A DNA stretch of 64,000 nucleotides, from NCBI RefSeq assembly GCF_040270295.1, contig NZ_JBELOE010000239.1; one strand, 5' to 3'. A model generated the notes under the pieces. The model was not told where the DNA came from, made no database searches, and worked only from the letters and a program-made list of their open reading frames with translations. The stretch is from Catenovulum sediminis (GTDB lineage Bacteria; Pseudomonadota; Gammaproteobacteria; Enterobacterales; Alteromonadaceae). The translations under genes and the position numbers were made by a program. Shown here piece after piece: positions 9,960 through 21,600 of the stretch (position 1 is its first letter; each line of letters starts with the position of its first letter).

Positions 9960-10895
9960 TTAAAACGAAGGTGGATGTTCATTCACCTTCTTTGTGTTTT
10001 CCAATTCGGGTAAGTTATCAAGGTATTTAATAATCGACATAGATGACAGCATTTTATTTTCAAAACGTTGTTTCATATCCTTTTGCTTAGCAACAATGAT
10101 TTTGTGATGAATTTCAGCCTTCACTTTTTGCAATGGTTTTACACTGGATTCTCGTTTATCTAACAACCTAAATAGATAATACCCATCGTCTGCTTTGATA
10201 ACATCTGAGGTTTGTCCAATATCAAGTGAATAAGTTGTAGCCACGACATCTACCGGTAAATAGGTTTTTAAGTCTTTTTTAAACCAACCAATGTGCCCGC
10301 CTCGATAGCGACTTGCTTGATGATCTGAATATTCAACGGCCAACGCACCAAAGCCGTTAGCAATCTCAATCTCTAATGCCGAGGTACTAACTTGCTGCAG
10401 CAAGGTTCGTTGTTTTTCTTGATTCTCACTTAACGCTTGATAAATCATGGCAACCCGGGTTTGTTCGGCTTGTGTAAAGTCCGCATGATTTTGTCTATAA
10501 AATGCTTCAATTTCGGCATCGGATACCGTTATTTTAGCCAATTCTGAATTTAAAAATTGCTCTTTAATTTTACCTATCAACAAATTATTGGTCGCTTGTT
10601 GATATTCAAATAACTTATCTTGGTTGTGCTGTTTTGCATATTGAACAATAGCCGTGTGTAACACCATTTCGTCCAATAAAGCATTTACATCGACATTCGC
10701 CTGATACTGGCCACCTCTTTGTGCTAAAACCTTGTTAAATTCGCTTAAAGTAATGCCTTTAGAGCCAACTTCGGCAACTAACGTTTCACCAATATAATGA
10801 TCAGCAATCATTCTATTTTGGTAGATCAAAACAGCTAAAACGCCTACCATACAGCCGGCTAATAGACAAAGAACATGCGAATAAATACTGCGCAT
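9960..10895 (-). CDS. Membrane-anchored parvulin-type peptidyl-prolyl isomerase
   Basis: This 311-residue protein has one N-terminal transmembrane segment (about residues 7-26). A SurA/PrsA-like helical chaperone region follows (about 40-140), then a PpiC/rotamase domain (about 143-250) with the family pattern GGHIGWFKKDL followed by a DDGYYLFRLLDKR strand. It should act in the periplasm, anchored to the inner membrane, as a foldase. It is the last gene of the giant operon and starts in a TAATG overlap with the lipoprotein gene, which suggests that it serves the folding or export of the operon's very large proteins. The exact client is inferred from position only. Confidence 0.85.
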   Translation of the reverse strand: MRSIYSHVLCLLAGCMVGVLAVLIYQNRMIADHYIGETLVAEVGSKGITLSEFNKVLAQRGGQYQANVDVNALLDEMVLHTAIVQYAKQHNQDKLFEYQQATNNLLIGKIKEQFLNSELAKITVSDAEIEAFYRQNHADFTQAEQTRVAMIYQALSENQEKQRTLLQQVSTSALEIEIANGFGALAVEYSDHQASRYRGGHIGWFKKDLKTYLPVDVVATTYSLDIGQTSDVIKADDGYYLFRLLDKRESSVKPLQKVKAEIHHKIIVAKQKDMKQRFENKMLSSMSIIKYLDNLPELENTKKVNEHPPSF

Positions 10896-11494
10896 TATTC
10901 GACCTTAATTTTAATGTCATCCGCTTTAAACTGATAACTACTGGCTAATGCAGAGGCGCTAAAATTAACCTGTGTTTGCCCCTGTTTAAGCGCGCTGAAT
11001 TTAGCATTTGCTAGGTTCAAAGGTAGTTCGGCAATAGATGGCCATTTCCCTTGCGGTAAATCTGCCCAGGACAATACAACAAATTTATCAGTTGTTGGAT
11101 CATTGTCATAATCCTGCGTATCTCGCTCGATATCACCTACACCTAAAAGTCCGCTAGCATATACCTGCGAAGAATCGATATAAGATAAATATTCGCTTGA
11201 CCAATGCAGCCTGATCCCTACACCGGCCAGCGCTTTAGCTTCAGGTGCAGTCTGGTATATTACAGTGGTTTCAAATTCAGCACCCTGTGTGACATTCAGT
11301 TCAGAAGTGCTACTACTGATCTTTTGTTGTTTTACTTCACTTTCAACCGGTGGTTCTGTCACAGGTGGCTCTGGTGGCGGGTTAACAGGGTCACCGCCGT
11401 TACCATTATCAACTTTATAACTACTCTCTCCGCCACCACATGCGATTAACGTTAGCGACAACAAAATAACAAAACCTTTGTAAAAATTATTCAT
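10895..11494 (-). CDS. Lipoprotein with cohesin-like domain
   Basis: The start is placed at ATG 11494, giving 199 residues; a longer frame to 11575 would bury the signal. The N-terminus is a lipoprotein signal with LIACGGG (Cys after LIA). A Pro/Glu-rich linker follows (about residues 33-50), then one beta-rich module of about 130 residues. That module resembles cohesin-type domains and clearly matches the penultimate module of the 1384-residue protein upstream; both carry GxGxRxH, YA, DYDN-P-TD and SASxL landmarks. It is probably anchored in the outer or inner membrane leaflet and exposes one binding module. The dockerin-like tail of the neighbouring protein is an obvious candidate partner, but this is inference. 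Confidence 0.75.
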   Translation of the reverse strand: MNNFYKGFVILLSLTLIACGGGESSYKVDNGNGGDPVNPPPEPPVTEPPVESEVKQQKISSSTSELNVTQGAEFETTVIYQTAPEAKALAGVGIRLHWSSEYLSYIDSSQVYASGLLGVGDIERDTQDYDNDPTTDKFVVLSWADLPQGKWPSIAELPLNLANAKFSALKQGQTQVNFSASALASSYQFKADDIKIKVE

Positions 11495-11507
11495 TTTTAG
11501 GCGACAC

Positions 11508-14500
11508 CTATTCAGTAAATTGACGACAATATTGCAATATAACATCAGGCAATTGACGACCGGATTCGCTATCAATAATACCGTCTATCAATGCGCTACC
11601 TTCATAACCTGCCATGCAACGTGACAACAAAAGACCGTCCGTTAGTGCATTAATTTCACCATTCGCATCTAAATCAAAATACGGCATCATTTCAGATAAT
11701 TGAGTATCAAAACCTGTCTCTGATATATCTTGGTTAACTTTTAAACCTCGAAGACCTGACATGTAGCGAACAACGGCTAAAGCATCCTGATCAGATGAAG
11801 TTTGCCCATCGTTGTTCAGGTCTAGCCGGTTTTGAACACTCGCCATTAAAATAGTCGGTTGAGTTACAAAGTCATAACCAACGCTGAGCTGACTTGCGCT
11901 AAACGAAATAACACCACTGGATGTTGGTGACGTTAAAGTTGTAAAGCTTACAGCAGCAAGTTTATTGTCAGGTAATTGCCAATCTGCTGTTGTTTTAGAC
12001 CACCTTAACTCAATATAACTATCAGTCAGTGGGTTATTATCGTAATCCGAAAAGTCTTGAATTACAGTTGCAGATTGATAAACAAAGTCGGTTGCGTAAA
12101 TTTGTTTGAACTCATTAAATTTAACAATTTGGCTATTAAAATGGATTCTCACGCCAATACCGTCTAGACCACTGGCGACAGCCCCGCTGTCCAAGCTTGC
12201 CTGAGTCTGAAGCTGCAATACAAATTGATCTGATGGCATCGTGATAACTTTTTCTGCTTTAGCAAAAACACTCTGCACACCGACACTTGTTATTTTTGTC
12301 GCATCTGTCGCATCATCGGGACTACGATCTTGCTTATCTGGTATCCCGTCATTATCCGTATCAATAGAATTCGGATTTAAAGCAAGTTCATATTCTTTGA
12401 TATTAATTAAGCCATCACCGTCAGCGTCGGCAAACTGGTCATCTTTATTGAAGTTTAACCCGTTTTCAATTTCCCACATATCATCCATGCCATCGTTATC
12501 TGTATCCACTATCGCGTCAGACTCAAAAATACCGATTTTTACCGACGATGAAGACGCTATCTGATAACTATCTGAAACACTGACTACAATTTCAACAAAC
12601 TCGGTGCTTTCATCTAATGTATCGGCGTAGGGTAAAATTTCAAAACTCGTTTGGGATTGCCCTTTCGCAAAGGTGATTTCTTTGCTGATAAAGCCATAAT
12701 CACTGCCATTTTCGGCTGAACCCACGATTTCCAGATTAACTTTTAGCGAAACATCTAACGAACCATCACGTGTTAAGGTGACCTGAGAAGCTTTATTGAG
12801 CCCCTCAATTAGACTGGTATTAGTCGCCGTAATAGAAACATCCGGTAATCCATCTGAAACACTGAAGCTAATTGAATCTTTTTCACCGATTGCATAAACG
12901 TCCAGCGGCATCAGTTGAATGGTTAAGTTTTCTGGAAGCTCAGAAATATTGTCTTTTTTTGGTGTAATACGTAACTTAACCACAGTATCATTTTCAGCGA
13001 CATCTAAAGGGATGCCATTGTTGGTCAGTGGATGCCATTTGTAATCAGAGGTTGCTTGATTTTTTTCAACTGCGTTGTTCGGGTCGTAATGCGCAACTTC
13101 CAATAAAAAGTCAGCTCCGAATTCCGCACTGCCCGTTATTGAGATAGGCACAGACATACCCGTTGGCATAGGAACACCGTTTGTTGTTAATTCAAACTCA
13201 ATACTTTCGTTTGATTTTTCTTCCAGTGCACCGATTGCTGAAGGATTAAAGTATAATTTTATATCAGGTCTTACAACGCCGGTTTGCAACACACCGCGCG
13301 CCCATAATTTATTAATTTCGTTGTTTCTTATTGAAATATTAGACAACACAATGTTCGCATCATGGTAACCACTACCATCACCGTTTGCATCAACCGATAT
13401 ATATGTGTCAAACGTATCCGTCTCTAACTTTATATATTTGCTAAGTGGAATGTCAGGATCGACAACATCAAAAAGTAACGTTAGATCTAATACATCCTCA
13501 GATATATCAAAATCAACCACACTGGTTCCATTGGTTACAACAAATAAATCCGACCCAGCCAAGCCAGTCAGCCAATCACTGCCACGCCCAGCAACCAAAA
13601 TATCGTCCTGGCTGCCGCCTACAAATTTATTATGCGCCGCGCCACCGATGAAAATATAAGATTTATCCTGTCCATATTGATTTTGATAATTTTGGATACC
13701 GTCTGAGACAAAAGTGCCTAACCGGTCGCCTAAATAATAGATAGCTTCGTCCAATGATTCATATTCTTCGTCTGCATCACTGGGTGCGCCAATAAAGTTA
13801 GCCACCGCAGAGCGGGCATTCACAGCGTAAGTCGTTTGCGAATGGTCAACAACGATACGATCAAACCATTTACTATATAAATACGCATACACACGCCATT
13901 TTTCAGATTTACAATCACCACAGTTTAGCATCACAACCTCACCTAAACTGCCCGTGAAGGGATCTTGCATTTGATAATTATCATCATTTGCACTGCCAAT
14001 CATTTTACCGCCAATCGTCCGGCTGGTTCCCCAATTAATATTTGAAGGATCACCGTCTGCTGATTGCTGTTGAGTCGCATGGTTAACACCCGAGTTTTTG
14101 ACGTTAAGCTCAAGGCTTGTTGATTGATCATCAATAAACAACGCAGCGACATTCCAATCTTTCGACACCGTTCGGGTACCATAAACAGATTGATAACCTT
14201 CTCTGGAAAATCTCAGTCTGTTTGGATAATAAGGGTCGTCATGTGCAGTCAGAACGATTTCAGCCTGTGTATCATGAGTTAGAATTTGCGTAGATTCACT
14301 GTTGGTTTTGAAAACAGCAAAATACCCCAGCTCATTATTAAAATGAAACGGGATTGCATCATCCGTTTCTTCTTCTGCCCAGGATTCGAGATAATGATTG
14401 CCATCTAGTTTTATGCTTTTTTCACCATTTGGTCCGTCTTGCGCAGTCACAACATCAGCCCATTGCCAACCCGTATTATCGATATGATGTAATAAATCAA

Positions 14501-15662
14501 TTTCACTACCGCGACCGGCTCTGCCAAACCATTCTTCAGCGCTGTCAGAAGTGCTTTCCGCATCCGGATTGTCATAACTGTCAAATAGCGTTTGGTCAAC
14601 AGAAGCATCTAACCACATTTGTAATGTTGTTGCCTGATTATCCGTCAAACGCATAATATCAACATTGATATCCATCACGACCGCTTGATGTTCCTTGTCA
14701 TCAACTAAGATTTGTATTGCGTAAACATCCGGACTTAAATCTTGCGCATCAATTGAGGTTACTAAATGTTTAACGACAACATGTCCGTACAATAAATCAC
14801 TGAGTTTGACGACGTCGCCAGCAGCCAAAACAGTGCCGCTGGATAGATCTGAACTACCGCCTGCCAGATAGCTTAGTTGCAAATTTTCATCTATTTGGTT
14901 GAAAGTGACATCAATATTCCAATCCCAGGTATCACTATCTAATACCTGGGGCTGCAGTAAGCTAAAACCTTGTTCACTTAATGTCACCTGGCCCCGAATT
15001 AACGTAGGTATCCGGTTATCGCCAGTTTCGGCTCTCGGATCGCTCGACAATTGATATTCTTCGAGGTTAGTCAATCCATCTTCATCTTCATCATTGTCTG
15101 CAATCGCACTCGTTGTATCACCAAAATAACCCAGTTCCCAGCTATCTGGTAAACCGTCACCGTCTGTGTCAACAGGCGGCTTAGAGACATATAAATCAAT
15201 CTGAATATGTTGCGAGCGTTTTGCCTGACTTAAATTAAGCTGGTTTTGATTGGCATTTACGACATAAGCACGAACATTGTCTATGGCAATAAGATTGTGG
15301 CTATAGTTCTGACTCTCCTCACCCACTGCAATTGCCCGTTGTTCAACTGTTTCAGTGATAAGAGATGGGGTTAAAGCCTGTTCCAACAACCTTTGTGGAA
15401 TATCCAAACGATAATCAAATTGCCCATCACCGATTGCATTCAGTGATGTTGAATAAGTTAGCACCTTTGCTGAGCCGTCTAAGGCTTTTATTTGCCATTG
15501 CAATTGCCCACTGTTCAAGCGCGTTTCAATACCATGATAGCGATTAAAAACTTGCCCATACAATGTGATCTGAGGTTCAGGCACTTCGGCTCTTACAGAG
15601 AAAAGCGAACTACATAAAACAATCATTAATAATTTTATTTGCAGGCTAATAATTGTCTTCAT
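11508..15662 (-). CDS. Secreted multidomain protein: TSP3, LamG-like, RTX-like, Calx-beta, cohesin-like and dockerin-like modules
   Basis: This 1384-residue protein has a signal peptide (about 1-25, ending VRAEVP). Modules in order are: a thrombospondin-3/EF-hand calcium run (162-211, DTDGDGLPDSWE); a LamG-like sugar- or ligand-binding fold (about 348-605); an RTX-like glycine/aspartate segment (about 668-728, GGSQDDILVAGRGSDWLTG); two Calx-beta-like repeats (about 800-1040); a second TSP3 run (1048-1124); a cohesin-like domain (about 1141-1268); and a C-terminal dockerin-like pair of calcium loops (LDLNNDGQTSSDQDAL and FDLDANGEINALTDGLLL, about 1278-1354). The RBS AGGAAA lies before ATG 15662. 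Function is unknown. The modules point to a calcium-stabilised extracellular protein that binds partners through the cohesin and dockerin parts. Confidence 0.75.
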   Translation of the reverse strand: MKTIISLQIKLLMIVLCSSLFSVRAEVPEPQITLYGQVFNRYHGIETRLNSGQLQWQIKALDGSAKVLTYSTSLNAIGDGQFDYRLDIPQRLLEQALTPSLITETVEQRAIAVGEESQNYSHNLIAIDNVRAYVVNANQNQLNLSQAKRSQHIQIDLYVSKPPVDTDGDGLPDSWELGYFGDTTSAIADNDEDEDGLTNLEEYQLSSDPRAETGDNRIPTLIRGQVTLSEQGFSLLQPQVLDSDTWDWNIDVTFNQIDENLQLSYLAGGSSDLSSGTVLAAGDVVKLSDLLYGHVVVKHLVTSIDAQDLSPDVYAIQILVDDKEHQAVVMDINVDIMRLTDNQATTLQMWLDASVDQTLFDSYDNPDAESTSDSAEEWFGRAGRGSEIDLLHHIDNTGWQWADVVTAQDGPNGEKSIKLDGNHYLESWAEEETDDAIPFHFNNELGYFAVFKTNSESTQILTHDTQAEIVLTAHDDPYYPNRLRFSREGYQSVYGTRTVSKDWNVAALFIDDQSTSLELNVKNSGVNHATQQQSADGDPSNINWGTSRTIGGKMIGSANDDNYQMQDPFTGSLGEVVMLNCGDCKSEKWRVYAYLYSKWFDRIVVDHSQTTYAVNARSAVANFIGAPSDADEEYESLDEAIYYLGDRLGTFVSDGIQNYQNQYGQDKSYIFIGGAAHNKFVGGSQDDILVAGRGSDWLTGLAGSDLFVVTNGTSVVDFDISEDVLDLTLLFDVVDPDIPLSKYIKLETDTFDTYISVDANGDGSGYHDANIVLSNISIRNNEINKLWARGVLQTGVVRPDIKLYFNPSAIGALEEKSNESIEFELTTNGVPMPTGMSVPISITGSAEFGADFLLEVAHYDPNNAVEKNQATSDYKWHPLTNNGIPLDVAENDTVVKLRITPKKDNISELPENLTIQLMPLDVYAIGEKDSISFSVSDGLPDVSITATNTSLIEGLNKASQVTLTRDGSLDVSLKVNLEIVGSAENGSDYGFISKEITFAKGQSQTSFEILPYADTLDESTEFVEIVVSVSDSYQIASSSSVKIGIFESDAIVDTDNDGMDDMWEIENGLNFNKDDQFADADGDGLINIKEYELALNPNSIDTDNDGIPDKQDRSPDDATDATKITSVGVQSVFAKAEKVITMPSDQFVLQLQTQASLDSGAVASGLDGIGVRIHFNSQIVKFNEFKQIYATDFVYQSATVIQDFSDYDNNPLTDSYIELRWSKTTADWQLPDNKLAAVSFTTLTSPTSSGVISFSASQLSVGYDFVTQPTILMASVQNRLDLNNDGQTSSDQDALAVVRYMSGLRGLKVNQDISETGFDTQLSEMMPYFDLDANGEINALTDGLLLSRCMAGYEGSALIDGIIDSESGRQLPDVILQYCRQFTE

Positions 15663-15664
15663 AA

Positions 15665-18600
15665 TTAGTTTCCTGAGTAAGAATAAGTTTGGAAAAATAG
15701 TTTGATATCCGTGACACCATTACCATCGCGTAACACCGTATTTTGTCCGGGAATTTTCTGGCCATAAATAAAAGTATCCATACCATCTTCCGAATCAGCG
15801 AGGAATGTGCCGCCCGGAATAATCAGCAACCATTTGGTGTTCCATACTGAGCGGCCAATGAGTCGACTGCTATAGGTCATATCTGTTTCGTTAAAAGAAC
15901 CGGAATCATGATAGGCGCGGAAGCTTGAGTGGCGTCTTATTTTATCAAAAGATCCACTTAAACTATCCGCACTGGGTATCCACGCTGAATTATTTAAGTC
16001 ACTATCCCTTGCAGGTAATGGCACAGGTATCACCTGATCAATAACACTCCATTCTCGAGTATCTAGTTCAACACTGTCCGGCACATACATAATGTCCATT
16101 CCTACCGGTATTAAATACACACGTGGTGTGGTTGATAACGCCGCATTGTTATAGTTATCAAACCAAACACCGACCGATCTGACTTTGGTGGCAAAGTTGC
16201 TTGCATCGTAGGCAAAATCACCGCCAGATAACGGCCAACCGAAGAAGTTTTTACCAAACTCAATTGTTGAGGAGAATGGAATCACTAACCCAGGTTGTAC
16301 GCCAGCACTTTCCGGTGCAAAATTACGCGCAAAACGTCTGAATTCAGGCACATCCCACAGATTATTTTGTTTATATTTTGCCAGTGTATTACGCCAAAGC
16401 TTATCGTCTTCCGTTGAGTTATCATCGTTGGCAATTCTAAACAGCCCATGACGCAGTGAAAAACGCCCCGACTCGGTTTGTGGGTTATTAAAGCCCATTT
16501 GTGTTTTCAACACATCAAAATTGATTTTAAGGGTTGATAATATCTCGCTTAAACCACCTTGCCCACTAACAGCACCGTTTAGACTTTGTTCACCCAATGT
16601 TCGCTCTTTAACGATTTGCGATAACATATGTTTGGCAGAGGCCGGATCGTTTTCAGATAAATTGGTTTCGTAGTCATAGACACGCGCTGCCATATAAATA
16701 TAACGGGATGCCAAATCAAATGCGGCACGATATTTTTGCAGTGCTTCATATTGACCCATTCTGAACGTCATATCCTTATAACGCTCGCCCTGCGCTTTCG
16801 CAGCGATACGTTTATTTAAGGCTTCCCGCTCTTCTAATAAACGTAAACCTTCAGCGAGCACCGTGCGATACTTTTCACCGGCCTGACGCAAAATTTCACG
16901 CTTTTTATACATTTCAACTCTAAGGTAGGGTTCTTGTGTGGTTAAGCTGTATTCCACCTCTCTCAGTTGTTGCTGCGTTTCAAAATCATAGCCAGCTTTT
17001 TCGATCTCTAGCTCATGTTCCATTGCTTTAAGTTCTTTTTCCGATTCAGTTGCCACAATTGCGCCTTCAGCGGCTATGTTTGCAACAGATAAAATAGGAT
17101 CAGCTATCGCCCATGAAGCATAAATCGCAGCCCGTCCAGGCGCGCCTACATCAACCGATAAACCGGCACTTTTAGGCAACGCATCGGCAGCCAAGGCTGA
17201 AGTATGCCGCAAAAAATCTCGCGTTTCATTCATTGCACTCTGCGTGGTTTTCAAAGTCCCAATAACGGCATTAAATGTTAAAGTGTCATCAATGGCCTCA
17301 TTGCGAACGTTAATCACATTATCCTGAAATGCTTTTTGTGCATAAATCTGCCCTACTTGAAACTCCATATCCTGTATCAAATCATCATATTGGTCAGCGG
17401 CTTGATTAAAGTTAGCTTGAGCGACCAATATTTCAGACAGCGCTTCCTGGAGTTTTCCGGGAGCCCGTCGAATGCCCCAAGAAGCAGGTGCATCAAAACC
17501 ATATGTACCCGCGGTCACTGGGTATTCAATTTGTATCGCATTAGATGCAACCACTGAGTTAACCGCATCAATATCGGATATATCACCTATTGAAGTGGTG
17601 CGGCTCTTAAAATGACCTGTTAATACGTTATCAAAGGTTTGACCATTGCTATTCGCCACTGGTGCAACTTCGTTTGTGATATCAGTCACATCAACATATT
17701 GATAGAAATAAAGATCAGGACCATCGTAACCCGGCGCATACACCTTGCCGCTACCAATGGTACCTTCATAGGGTGTGCCAAAGATTTCAATTAAGCGACT
17801 TTTGAAATCACGATCTTGATCTTGCGCTTGTTGCAACATGTCTTGCGCGGTATCAGCAACTTCTCTGATCCGGTTCTTTTGCACATTCGCGTAATCATAA
17901 ACCTTAAAGGCATTTTCCAAAGCCTGTTCTGCTCGCTCTGCGACCTGCTCAAAATGTGTCGCGGGATTATTATAATTACGATCAACACGCACAGGATCAA
18001 CATCAAAAGGCACTATATCAGGCGCGACGCCTAACGGGTTTTGTCCTTTATCAGCCGATGCTGCTAATGCATAGATATTTTGCGCCTGACTGGAGATTTG
18101 CTGAATTTCCGGTACCGTGCTGCGATCAACTTTTCGGATGTCGGCGCTGTCGGTATAATCACTGTCTTTCGCTGGCAACATATTGTTGGCCATTAACCAA
18201 TCGAAATAAGCACCCGTTGATGCGCGCTGAGCCCATTCAGAAACGCCCCATGAACGTTCAGTATTTCTGTCTTTATAACCTTGCCACTGACCATTTTCAT
18301 CTTCAACATAACTTGCTCTATATGTCATATCAACAATATCGCGACCCGTTTTTGCGCGCGCAGCGGCTATTTCGGCAAAACGTTGTTCGTCCTGAAAATC
18401 AACATCAACTGTCACACCATCAATAAGGACTTTTTCGCCTCTCGGTGTCCACTTGAAATTACCATTTTGCATCAAGTCATAATAATACCTTAATGCCATT
18501 GTGTAGTGGCCCCATGCGTCGCCATGACCCTGTGGATATAAAACCCGGGCGTCATCTTCGTCAACCAAACCACTTCCATCAACATCTTTAATATTGTAAT

Positions 18601-21600
18601 TCAGCGCATACGCAACCTCTCCGTCACCAATGGTGAAATTCCAAATCAGACGATTAAATGCCGGACTCGCACCAAATTCTGAGCGTCCCCTTAATAAACT
18701 TAACTCCTCCTGCAGTAAAGAAGGCATTTGATTTTTGAAAGTAAAAATACTCGGTGCAACACTGCCATAAGCCTCACTTTCTGTCGTGAAACCAATAGAC
18801 GGATCAAGCGCGTCGACATAAGCTTCATTGGCCAGCAAGGTATACAACTGAGCCAACCGTGTCGCCGCTAATTGCAGGGCGTTATTAACACTTGAGTTAG
18901 AAGTGGGTTGTGAAGCTTCTATACTCAACAGCTTAGCCCGTTCTAAAACGGTTTGATAAAGCTGAATTAAACCTACGTTCTCTATAACATCTTGATCAGC
19001 ATTTAACGCCACCGCCCCGTTATATCTTTGTCCTGCTTGTTGCAACATACTGGAGTACGTTGCCGGGCTGTCACTACTATAAAAATCACTGATGCGCGCT
19101 TCGAACAGATTTACTCTGTCAATAACACGTTTTACCCAGCCCTCAGACAACTGTGCTTTATAAACATTTTTTGCCGGATTATTGTTCGCAGCCCCCGCCC
19201 AATCTGACCAACAATCGGCATTATTGGAAGGCTGACAGTCTTTGTGGCGATATCGGGTGAAAAACAAATTATCGGCTAACAACGCCGCGGTCGCGCCTTG
19301 CAATGCAATCTGATTTTGGCCTAAACCATTATTAGGTAAAGAAAAGGGTTTCCAATCGCTCGGAGCTTGATCTGGCGGTGCTTTTTCTAAACCATCGTCC
19401 GCGCGATATTTCCATTCGTACACCATATCGGTGCCATTTGCGCCAAAGTCAGCTGTATGTCTTAAAACCACTTTTTCATCAAACACATTAGGTGGCATCA
19501 AAACATCTATTTCACCTCTAAACTTATTGGCTTTAACCAGTTTCACAATATGTAAAGCTACCGGCGCGCTCCCTAAATCTGCATGGTTATTTTCTGCAAC
19601 CGTTACATAGGTGATATCAGGTGCATTAGAGTTGGGATCTAACATTGCTGCGCTTGGCATTAACGCGAGTCCACTACCCAAACTTGCCGTATGGATATAG
19701 GTATCAGTTTTTAAACTCCCTTCCGGATTTTGTGCGACCTCAATTCCGATGCCATAGTCTATACCCGTCAGCTTTGATGGATTACGGGATAATGCATACA
19801 GTTGATCGACAACCTGAGCGAACGTTGCATTGTCTGTTAGTGATTTAACAACCGCCACTTCTTCACTGGTGAGGATATTAGGCAACAATGAATAAATCGC
19901 GCCGGGTGCCGCCGTTAAGGTATCGTCGCCCAAAGTTTTTCCGTCAAGAAAACCTTGCACCGCTAATTCTTTAGTCAGTGGATCATAATATATACGGTTT
20001 TGTAAATGTGCAGGCAAATCAGTGAAATAATACAAACCTCGCTCTTGTTTAACCATTTTCTGGGACAAGTCAAATTCAGGAATTTTACTGAACTCAGTCC
20101 CCCCAGTCGGCCATTTCACAGTGCGCTTTTCAAGCACTTGTGCAAGTCGAGCAGAATAGCGTTTGTCCGAGCTATAACCTGCGTTTAGCCCCATTAGTTT
20201 GTTTACATCGTCATATATAATCTGACCCGCAGCAAAAGCTAAAACGCCGGGCAACCCATTTTCAGCAATTCCATCCTCTTCGGCTTCACCGCCAGAATAG
20301 GTTAAGGTTTCACCTGCTTTTAAAATCGGCAGCTCTTGCGGCCAACTGGTGTCGAAGCTAATCGCTATTTCTCGATTTTCACCTTCAACTACTTGAGAAA
20401 ACGGTAATAAGGTGCCATCGGCAACCGCTTGGCAAGTTAGATTAACGTCGTTTTTCGTTGATATTTTACGACCTTTAAAATCGGCTGGTTGACTCTTATC
20501 AAAGCACAATTGTGTATCCGCAGGCCACCAAAAATCGGGTTGCATTGGATACCACTGGTAACTAAACAATCGGCCACCACCGGATATCGCCCACGCCTGC
20601 CCTTTATGATCTTCCCAATACACATTTTGTGCAGGTGTACTCCCTTGATGCCCCCAGTTTAAACCCGGTATTTGCACACCTTGCACAACATTAAGCGGAT
20701 AAGGCGCAACGACAGGCTCACCGGCTTTCATTGGATAAGTAAAGGTGTAAGCCTGCTGTTCTTCTGCACTTCCACCTGAAACAGATGAGCCAGTTGTAAT
20801 TTCAATAGCCGGTAAAACATCTAGGCTGGCACTAACCACCTCTGTACCCTGAACTAAGTTCTGAGCCGTTTGTGACGGTTTAATCCATCTAAAAAACAGT
20901 TCTGCACCACCGCCGTGTTCGTAATATTCCAATCGAATATCATAGGCTGTATTCGCTTCTAGGCTAACTTTATATTTACGGTCAAATGGCCCTGAATCAA
21001 TCCATGAAGATATAACCTGTTTACCGTCTAACCACAAATTGACACCGTCGTCCGCACGCGCTACCAAGGTATATTCGCCAGAAACTTCAGGTACAATCTG
21101 TCCGGTATAACGAACTGAAAAATTATCATGGCCTAAGCCGTGCCCGATACTGCCACCCGTGGAGAAACCTATGTTTTGAACACGCTCTACACTAGTGGGA
21201 TTTCCAGACAAGGTTTTATTGTTAAAGTAGCTGGCAATAAAACCTTGTTGTGTTGTAAGCGCATGTGATTTCATCACGCTAGAGGGTATCGTTTGCAATG
21301 TGGTTTCACTTGGCAAACGCCAGGATAAACTCAGTTGAGTATTGGAAGTGTCATCGTAATATTCAACTTTAAGCTTATAAACTTGATTTTGGTTTAAGGT
21401 CTTATTGAAGACTTTGCTCCGCACTCCGCCATTATTCCAATCGTCAACCAATAACTCATCGTCAATCCATAAACGAATACGATCGTCATATTCTAAATTA
21501 AACAAGTGATCGCCTGATTGCTGCCCAATAATCACCCCTTCATATCGCACACCCACTTTGTCGTTTGGTACCGCGCTATCGAGCTGTTCGGTTGTGATAT

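Noticed and set aside
11495..11575. Longer start for the cohesin-like lipoprotein
   Set aside because: It would place 27 non-signal residues before a good lipoprotein signal and overlap the upstream gene.
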